19,961 nt of DNA from an uncultured Parabacteroides sp. GTDB taxonomy: Bacteria > Bacteroidota > Bacteroidia > Bacteroidales > Tannerellaceae. The notes under the pieces are model-generated. The model made no database searches, was not told where the DNA came from, and saw only the letters and a program-made list of their open reading frames with translations. Positions 1-5,432 of the stretch are shown piece after piece. Made by a program: the position numbers and the translations under genes. The stretch covers positions 1 to 19,961 of the forward strand of contig NZ_CAJJWO010000090.1 in the NCBI RefSeq assembly GCF_905196875.1, read 5' to 3'. Position 1 is the first letter of the stretch; every line of letters starts with the position of its first letter.

Positions 1-962
1 CCGCCTATGTTATGGCCAGTGTCGCATATCACCTTCGGTTTTTCCCGTAAGGTCTGCCAACGTCCCATCAATCCGGTCAGTTCTACCACACGTTCGAAAC
101 CTTCGCGTACGGCTTCCTGTGGAATATCGACTCCCACACTATTGAGCAAGTTGAGGGCTGCCAGTACGGTTTTAGCATTCCTTATCTGGACTACGCCGCC
201 CAGTTCTCCGAACAATTGTCCGTATTCGACGGAATCTAGGTACCATTCTCCGGTATCCATCAGGTAAGACTCTCCGAGCAAATCCTCTTCGGATGCAAAA
301 TAAACCAGTGTGTCGTTTTTAACTGCCGCTTCGGAAAATACTTTGGCTACACTGTGGCTATACACTTCTCCGACCAATGCAGGTGCATTCGGTTTGATGA
401 TCCCTGCTTTTTCAAAAGCGATCTTCTCAACCGTATCGCCCAGGAACTGGGTATGATCGAGGCTGATGTTCGTGATGATACTTAGGATCGGAGTAATGAT
501 ATTCGTACTGTCCAGGCGTCCGCCCATACCTACTTCTATAACGGCGAAGTCTACCTTTTCAGCCCGGAAATAATCGAAAGCCATGGTAGAGGTCAGTTCA
601 AAGAAGGAAGGATGAAGGGGTTCGAAGGTGGTACGATGGCGTTCTACAAAATCTACAACATATTCCCGGGGAATCATTTTACCATTTACGCGGATACGTT
701 CGCGGAAGTCGATCAGGTGGGGAGAGGTGAAAAGTCCTACTTTATATCCGGCCTGCCGGAGGATCGCAGCTAGTAAGTGGCTGACGGAACCTTTCCCGTT
801 CGTTCCTCCTACGTGAATCGTTTTATAGGCTTTATGAGGATTTCCCAGATAGTTGTCGAGTGCGATACTGGTATCCAGTCCCGGTTTGTAAGCGGAAGCT
901 CCGCTGTGCTGAAATACCGGAATGCTTGTATATAGATAGTGAAGCGTTTCTTCGTAAGTCAT
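1..962 (-). CDS. folC: FolC: bifunctional folylpolyglutamate synthase / dihydrofolate synthase (3' end outside window)
   Basis: ATP-dependent Mur-ligase-family enzyme of cytosolic folate metabolism that joins glutamate to dihydropteroate and to tetrahydrofolates. I translated the reverse strand from ATG at 962: it begins MTYEETLHYLYTSIPVFQ and stays open to the window edge (320 codons of the usual 420-440). Diagnostic stretches are the P-loop GGTNGKGS at residues about 52-59, the following SPHLIDFRERIRVNG segment, EVGMGGRLDSTN and SLDHTQFLGDTVEKIAFEKAGIIK. The last visible residues, CDTGHNIGG, match the family D-G-(A)-H-N motif at the start of the C-terminal domain. The gene is divergent from the TSCPD gene, with 86 bp between starts. 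Nothing looks broken; only the C-terminal domain is missing because the window ends. Confidence 0.96.
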   Translation of the reverse strand, partial: MTYEETLHYLYTSIPVFQHSGASAYKPGLDTSIALDNYLGNPHKAYKTIHVGGTNGKGSVSHLLAAILRQAGYKVGLFTSPHLIDFRERIRVNGKMIPREYVVDFVERHRTTFEPLHPSFFELTSTMAFDYFRAEKVDFAVIEVGMGGRLDSTNIITPILSIITNISLDHTQFLGDTVEKIAFEKAGIIKPNAPALVGEVYSHSVAKVFSEAAVKNDTLVYFASEEDLLGESYLMDTGEWYLDSVEYGQLFGELGGVVQIRNAKTVLAALNLLNSVGVDIPQEAVREGFERVVELTGLMGRWQTLREKPKVICDTGHNIG

Positions 963-979
963 GCTGTTCGTTTTTATAA

Positions 980-1013
980 TTGGCAAAAGTAGTTAATTTT
1001 ATTTATACCTTTG
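980..1013 (+). promoter_or_regulatory. Bacteroidota-type promoter for the TSCPD gene
   Basis: TACCTTTG at 1006-1013 matches the Bacteroides -7 consensus TAnnTTTG. A possible -33 TTG lies at 980-982, with a spacer somewhat longer than the usual 19-21 bases. The start codon is 36 bases downstream. Inferred from motif match only. Confidence 0.5.
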
Positions 1014-1048
1014 CACCCTGTTAATATAAAAATAAGAGTAGAAAGGAG

Positions 1049-1303
1049 ATGAATAAACAACGTGTAGCTTATACTCCGATCGGTGGAGTATGTTCTAAAA
1101 TGATGATTGTGGATGCGGAAGATAATATTATTACCTGTGTGCAGATTGTAGGCGGTTGCCAGGGCAATACTCAGGGACTGAGTAAACTCTTGATCGGTAT
1201 GGGAGTACAGGACGCCATCCGACGGTTGGAAGGTATCGACTGCCGTGAACGGGGCACCTCCTGTCCGGATCAGTTGGCACAGGCCTTAAAGAAGCTTAGT
1301 TGA
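1049..1303 (+). CDS. Small TSCPD-domain protein (TIGR03905-like)
   Basis: An 84-residue stand-alone protein carrying the TSCPD motif (residues 71-75) that is otherwise found at the C-terminus of some ribonucleotide reductases. Visible features are YTPIGGVCSK near the N-terminus, a GGCQGNTQGLSKLL core and GTSCPDQLAQAL near the end. Its three cysteines (GVCSK, GGCQGN, TSCPD) plus a fourth in IDCRERG are typical of this family and could bind a metal, but no biochemical role is firmly known to me. Length fits the family, so it looks complete. An AAAGGAG stretch at 1042-1048 abuts the ATG with no spacer. No in-frame start further downstream would preserve the conserved N-terminus. It converges on the SUMF1-fold gene, with 5 bases between the two stop codons. 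Confidence 0.85.
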   Translation: MNKQRVAYTPIGGVCSKMMIVDAEDNIITCVQIVGGCQGNTQGLSKLLIGMGVQDAIRRLEGIDCRERGTSCPDQLAQALKKLS

Positions 1304-1308
1304 AGAAT

Positions 1309-3072
1309 TTACGGAATATCTTTCACTAACCTGAATCCGTTGTTGAAGTGCTTACTTCCCGGATAGATGTAGTAATGGCAGGTAGGGCGACAGTTTGCCC
1401 GTTCGTTAAACCAGGTACCACCGCGTACGATGGCATATAGCCTGCCTTCTTTTTCAAAACTGTCGGAGCACCATTCCCACACATTACCGCTCATATCGTG
1501 GATACCCAACTCATTGGGTTCCTTCATGCCGACCGGGTGTGGTTTGCCTCCGGAGTTTCCGGCATACCATCCGAGACTGTCGAGTTCCATTCCACCGCTG
1601 TATAAATGATCCCGTTTTCCGTACATTCCTCCACGGGCTGCATATTCCCACTCTTCTTCTGTCGGCAGACGTCCGCCGGCCCATTGGCAATAAGCTTTCG
1701 CTCCGTACCAGGTGATGTAAATGGCGGGGTGGGCTTCGTAACCGGAAACCGGTTTCCCGTTCTGGATTCCCCAGTTACATTCATAATATAAAGGCTGTCC
1801 CGCGTCGGGACCTTCTTTGATCACATTACTTTCGTATGTTTTCAGGAACTCGGCAAACTGGAAGTTGGTAATTTCATATTTGCTGATGGAGAAACTGTTT
1901 ACTTTAACTTCATGAGGCGGATTGTTGTCTTCTTTATAGGTCGATCCCATTTTGAAAATACTTCCTTTTACCTCTATCATTTCCGGATTGACATTGGTTG
2001 ATAACCACTTCCGGAATTCTATCTCTTTTATCCGTTTCTGAGCTTCGTCGCGGTCTTCTTCCCTGACATCGCTTTCAATGAATTTATTGAGATAGGAGAT
2101 AGATATGTCGTAGGCTTCATTGCCTTTCAGCGGGAGTAGCCGTTGGTACATGGTAGCCAGTGCAATATATCCGTCAGTGCGTTCAGGGTCCAGACGGACC
2201 CCCTGCTCGTATAATTTGTATGCTTCTTCCGTATATTGATGTATTTTGACGGGAGTGCCGTCCAATGAAAGCAGGTTGTCTGCCTGCCGGATGCAATTGT
2301 CGGCGTAAGGATTGATCTGGTTACTGATTATACGGGCGAATTTCGTTTTTTTCATTTCTACCGGGATCAGGCGATAGAACTGCCTGAGTGAATCGGGTGA
2401 TAGTTTCTTCATGATACGGGTCAGAAGGAACTGGCCGGCATATTTATCCATATTTTCCCCGATAAAAGCAATGCGGACGGAATCCCTTTCCCGTTGGACT
2501 GCATGCAGTTCGATATCTACTTCCAGTTCCAGGCTTCCCCGTACCGGTTGGGTTTTCAGATTATTCAGGGATTGAAGAAAAGCCGGTTGTTTTTTTCTTT
2601 TTCCATCGGAGCGTTTTTGGCCGATAGCTCCTAATTCGTGTTGAGCCATCGAGACGGCACTCAAGCTGTCGATCCTTTTGTTGAGCTCGTGTGTTTCCTC
2701 CAGGTAAACAGCATATCCCGTATGTGTACCAGCCCCTTCGAAATGAAGTCCGTTTGGGAAGTCGGAGAGGTGTCCTTTTACATAAAGTGTATCGTAGTCT
2801 ATGAGCAGGTCGCAATGGTAAAATTCATCATCTATCGTTGTGCATAACCATAGATGCTGGGGAGTATCGGCTAATGTTCCTTTCATCAGGAATTTTCCTT
2901 TTTCGATTCGCATGGAGTTGATGATACGTTGGTTTTCGAATTGTTTAAGGAAGAATACAGTACCGTCTTTTACTCCTTCTATATGTGCTTGTATAACATA
3001 CGAGCCGTTATTAGCCACCAGGAAGAGGCTGAAACAGGTAAATAGTATCGATAGAAATATTCTGGTCTTCAT
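1309..3072 (-). CDS. Exported DUF4369 / TPR-like / SUMF1-fold (formylglycine-generating-enzyme-like) protein
   Basis: A 587-residue envelope protein. Residues 1-20 are a signal peptide (MKTRIFLSILFTCFSLFLVA). Residues about 23-135 resemble DUF4369, the beta-rich domain often found N-terminal to Bacteroidota thiol-disulfide proteins. About 280-350 form TPR-like helices (YEQGVRLDPERTDGYIALATMYQ). About 363-585 form a SUMF1/FGE-sulfatase fold with the usual signatures MIEVKGSIFKMGS, GGRLPTEEEWEYAARGG, DMSGNVWEWC and RGGTWFNERANC. Aligned by eye with human FGE, the first active-site Cys (336) is Asn556 here, while the second is Cys561. It is therefore probably not a sulfatase-activating enzyme but one of the many Bacteroidota SUMF1-fold proteins used for binding or structure. 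It is the last gene of an apparent operon, 21 bases after the response regulator, which suggests a role in signal output or feedback. The exact role is unknown. Confidence 0.85.
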   Translation of the reverse strand: MKTRIFLSILFTCFSLFLVANNGSYVIQAHIEGVKDGTVFFLKQFENQRIINSMRIEKGKFLMKGTLADTPQHLWLCTTIDDEFYHCDLLIDYDTLYVKGHLSDFPNGLHFEGAGTHTGYAVYLEETHELNKRIDSLSAVSMAQHELGAIGQKRSDGKRKKQPAFLQSLNNLKTQPVRGSLELEVDIELHAVQRERDSVRIAFIGENMDKYAGQFLLTRIMKKLSPDSLRQFYRLIPVEMKKTKFARIISNQINPYADNCIRQADNLLSLDGTPVKIHQYTEEAYKLYEQGVRLDPERTDGYIALATMYQRLLPLKGNEAYDISISYLNKFIESDVREEDRDEAQKRIKEIEFRKWLSTNVNPEMIEVKGSIFKMGSTYKEDNNPPHEVKVNSFSISKYEITNFQFAEFLKTYESNVIKEGPDAGQPLYYECNWGIQNGKPVSGYEAHPAIYITWYGAKAYCQWAGGRLPTEEEWEYAARGGMYGKRDHLYSGGMELDSLGWYAGNSGGKPHPVGMKEPNELGIHDMSGNVWEWCSDSFEKEGRLYAIVRGGTWFNERANCRPTCHYYIYPGSKHFNNGFRLVKDIP

Positions 3073-3093
3073 GCAGATCGTTTATAAGGTTAT

Positions 3094-3777
3094 TTAATCG
3101 ATTATCAGTTTGTATCCGATTCCCCGGACATTCAGTATCTTTATCGATTCGTCTTTCGACAGTTTGTGTCGCAGTTTTGTAATAAAGACGTGCAAGCTGC
3201 GGGCGTTGAAGAAGGAATCGTCGCCCCAAAGGTCTAATAGTACGCCTTTCATCGGCAATACCTGGTCTTTGTTTTCGCAAAGCCGTTTGAGTATTTCCGA
3301 TTCACGGTTGCTCAGGAGTTGCTTATCTCCGCAATAGAGGAGCGTTTGTGTGATCGCATCGAAGGTGTATTGTCCGAGAGTAAAGGTCGATTTTTCTTCC
3401 TTCCGGACAGTGATCTTGTTCAACAAGGCTTTGATACGAACGATCAGCTCCGCCATACCAAAAGGCTTTTTCAGGTAATCGTTGCCACCGAGTTCGAAAC
3501 CTTCAACCACATCATTGGCGGCAGAACGGGCAGAAAGGAAAAGGACCGGTATCTGGCTGTCTGTTTTACGGATATGCCGTATCAGGGTAAAGCCGTCTAT
3601 TTTAGGCATCATGATGTCGGTCACGATAATATCTGGTTTAACTTCTTTGTAAAGCGCCAGTCCTTCTTCACCGTTGGCTGCCAATACGATATCGAACTCT
3701 TCACCGTCCAGCGTATCTTTGATGATCATTGCCAGTGTCGGCTCGTCTTCTACTAATAATACTTTTATCTTTGCCAT
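3094..3777 (-). CDS. OmpR/RprY-type DNA-binding response regulator
   Basis: A 227-residue cytoplasmic transcription factor activated by phosphorylation from the kinase encoded just upstream. Receiver domain, residues 4-118: acidic pocket Glu10-Asp11, phospho-acceptor Asp54 in IVTDIMMPKIDGF, Ser82 and Lys104 in NDYLKKPFG. C-terminal winged helix, about 130-225: FTLGQYTFDA at the start, recognition region FNARSLHVFITKLRHKL, and the final wing VRGIGYKLI. The FNARS..V.ITKLR stretch resembles Bacteroides RprY, but I cannot claim orthology. The start is 11 bases after the kinase stop and the stop is 21 bases before the SUMF1-fold gene, so co-transcription is likely. OmpR-type regulators bind tandem direct repeats; the 22-bp repeats upstream of the kinase gene at 5312-5377 are the obvious candidate target. 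Confidence 0.94.
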   Translation of the reverse strand: MAKIKVLLVEDEPTLAMIIKDTLDGEEFDIVLAANGEEGLALYKEVKPDIIVTDIMMPKIDGFTLIRHIRKTDSQIPVLFLSARSAANDVVEGFELGGNDYLKKPFGMAELIVRIKALLNKITVRKEEKSTFTLGQYTFDAITQTLLYCGDKQLLSNRESEILKRLCENKDQVLPMKGVLLDLWGDDSFFNARSLHVFITKLRHKLSKDESIKILNVRGIGYKLIID

Positions 3778-3788
3778 TGTCTTTTCTT

Positions 3789-5225
3789 TTAGTTTTTGAA
3801 ATGAAGGGTGAATGTGGTTCCTTTGCCCGGTTGGCTTTTCACGGTGACCGATCCTCCATGTTTCGACATCATATCTTTTACATAATATAATCCCAGCCCA
3901 AACCCTTTTACGTTATGCAGGTTGCCACTGGGTACGCGGTAAAACTTGTCGAATATTTGTTGCTGGTTTGCCTCGCTGATACCGATACCATTGTCCGTAA
4001 CGGATACACGGATCTCATTCGACAGCGTTTCGGCACTGATAAAAATTTCAGCCGGATTATCTCCGGAGTATTTTACAGCATTGTCGATCAGGTTACCCAG
4101 TATGTTATAGAAATGCGTCCGGTCGGCAAATACTGCAATTGCCTCTGGTATATTTGTCGTTATGTTGACTGGTTTACCGGCTTTCAGTTTATGCTGTTCA
4201 ATGAGCGGAGCGATTAAATCGGAGATAAGGATCGATTCCTGCTTCAGGCGGAAGGTATTGCGATTTTCCACGGAGAGAGTAAGGATCTGTTCTACGAGGC
4301 CGGTCAACTGAGTGAGCTGCTCGCGAACGATACTCAGGTATTTTTTCTGTTTCTCGCTGACGTTGGTGTCGTAATTAAGCAAAACGTCATTGGCTGCATA
4401 GGCAACGGAGATAGGCGTTTTCAACTCGTGTGTCATATTGTTGGTGAAATCCGTCTTTAATTCTTCCACTGTTTTCTGGCGAAGGATGGTATAAATCAGG
4501 TAAACGAATGCGATCAGGATCAGGAGGACCAATAAGAAGGATGAAATAAGTATCCCTGACATTTGTTTGAAGACCAACTGGAAGGGTGTTTTTAATGTTA
4601 GTCGGTAATATGCCTCCGGCTGTGTACCTTTGATCGGGTAGGTGAATTTTAAACCTTTGGTACTGAGTGTGTCGGCCGATCGGAATGTCATAACAGTTTC
4701 CGGCAGGCTGTCCTTTACCTGAATTACTTCCAGTTTATAGGGGACAGAAATATCGTGCTGTTTGAGTTCCTGAACCAGCAAACTTTCGAATAAAGCATAG
4801 TCGATCGGTTTCAATGAATCGAGCTTCTCATGTAAGGCTCCCTGTATCTGACCTTCCATCGAGGTCAACAGAGCCAGGTATTCGTTAAGCGATTCGGCAG
4901 TTTCGTCGTATTTGAATGGGTTTTTATCTGTTTTTACAGAGAAGGTATCCATTAATCCGTTTCGGGAAATCTCTTCTGTGCTGTCTTTCGACAGTTCGAT
5001 TTTTGAAGTTATTGTTCCTGGGCTTTTGTTCTCTGTCAGCGAGTCCATTCGGATGAAAAGTTCCTTATAATCGGCCATACGCATGGCATCCTGTATATTC
5101 CCGTTTACTTGCTCCCAGGTGGAATCGTAGAGCCCTTTCAACCAATATCCCTGTGAAAATAACAATGCCGCCAGCGATAAACTTATCAAAGTAGCTATGA
5201 TTTTGAAACTTAATTTGGTTTTCAT
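3789..5225 (-). CDS. Membrane sensor histidine kinase (partner of the 3094-3777 regulator)
   Basis: A 478-residue inner-membrane kinase. Transmembrane segments lie at about 8-26 and 222-247, enclosing a periplasmic sensor of about 195 residues (27-221) that I do not recognise as a named fold. The cytoplasmic part has a HisKA H-box with phospho-acceptor His266 (FTNNMTHELKTPIS) and a HATPase_c domain with N-box NILGNLIDNAVKYS (374-387), G1 DNGIGI (411-416) and G2 GFGLGLYYVK (441-450). There is no obvious HAMP domain; the second membrane segment leads almost directly into the H-box helix. All catalytic motifs are intact. It is first in the operon kinase-regulator-SUMF1 protein and diverges from the large barrel protein at 5433, with 207 bases between starts. 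The stimulus is not readable from sequence; the context suggests envelope state. Confidence 0.94.
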   Translation of the reverse strand: MKTKLSFKIIATLISLSLAALLFSQGYWLKGLYDSTWEQVNGNIQDAMRMADYKELFIRMDSLTENKSPGTITSKIELSKDSTEEISRNGLMDTFSVKTDKNPFKYDETAESLNEYLALLTSMEGQIQGALHEKLDSLKPIDYALFESLLVQELKQHDISVPYKLEVIQVKDSLPETVMTFRSADTLSTKGLKFTYPIKGTQPEAYYRLTLKTPFQLVFKQMSGILISSFLLVLLILIAFVYLIYTILRQKTVEELKTDFTNNMTHELKTPISVAYAANDVLLNYDTNVSEKQKKYLSIVREQLTQLTGLVEQILTLSVENRNTFRLKQESILISDLIAPLIEQHKLKAGKPVNITTNIPEAIAVFADRTHFYNILGNLIDNAVKYSGDNPAEIFISAETLSNEIRVSVTDNGIGISEANQQQIFDKFYRVPSGNLHNVKGFGLGLYYVKDMMSKHGGSVTVKSQPGKGTTFTLHFKN

Positions 5226-5233
5226 ATATTGTT

Positions 5234-5255
5234 CCTGATCTTTCAGGCAAAAATA
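5234..5255 (-). promoter_or_regulatory. Promoter and short leader of the kinase operon
   Basis: Read on the minus strand, TATTTTTG at 5255-5248 matches the TAnnTTTG -7 box, giving a leader of roughly 20 bases. Within it, CCTGA/TCAGG at 5234-5247 can form a small five-base-pair hairpin just before the start codon. No convincing -33 box is seen. Confidence 0.4.
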
Positions 5256-5285
5256 ATGGATATGTTTGGGAGTTTGGGATTACGG

Positions 5286-5303
5286 TAAGACTAAATAACA
5301 CTT
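5286..5303 (+). repeat. 18-bp intergenic sequence, copy 1 (identical copy at 12853-12870)
   Basis: TAAGACTAAATAACACTT occurs here and, exactly, at 12853-12870. Both copies lie upstream of a plus-strand gene for an outer-membrane barrel protein and are in the same orientation relative to it (about 130 and 70 bases before the start). Function is unknown; it could be a shared operator or a remnant of a dispersed repeat. Confidence 0.6.
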
Positions 5304-5311
5304 TTGTGATA

Positions 5312-5377
5312 TCAATGCATATATGTTTCGTCGTCAAAACATATATCTTTTGTTGTCAAAGCATATATCTTTTGTTA
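5312..5377 (+). repeat. Three tandem 22-bp direct repeats, probable operator
   Basis: Units run 5312-5333, 5334-5355 and 5356-5377 with exact 22-base period. Units 2 and 3 match at 20 of 22 positions and share CATATATCTTTTGTT; unit 1 matches unit 3 at 17 of 22. A degenerate fourth CTTTTGT occurs at 5301-5307, 24 bases before its counterpart in unit 1. A period of two helical turns puts all units on one DNA face, as expected for a dimeric OmpR-type regulator. The array ends about 20 bases before the -7 box of the 5433 gene and lies 87 bases upstream of the kinase start, so it could control either side. Confidence 0.7.
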
Positions 5378-5398
5378 TAAAAAGTCCATTTTATTTTA

Positions 5399-5406
5399 TA
5401 GCTTTG
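5399..5406 (+). promoter_or_regulatory. -7 promoter box of the 5433 barrel-protein gene
   Basis: TAGCTTTG is a full match to TAnnTTTG, 26 bases before the ATG. The nearest TTTG upstream (5371-5374) belongs to the third 22-bp repeat, with a spacer longer than usual. This would fit a promoter that needs an activator bound to the repeats. Confidence 0.55.
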
Positions 5407-5432
5407 CGCCTTATTTCCTATAAGATAGCCAG

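Noticed and set aside
3319..3756. 145-residue plus-strand open frame
   Set aside because: Lies wholly antisense to the response regulator, whose motifs are intact; composition looks like a shadow.
5312..5377. CRISPR-like array
   Set aside because: Units are directly contiguous with no spacers and only three copies; no cas genes nearby.
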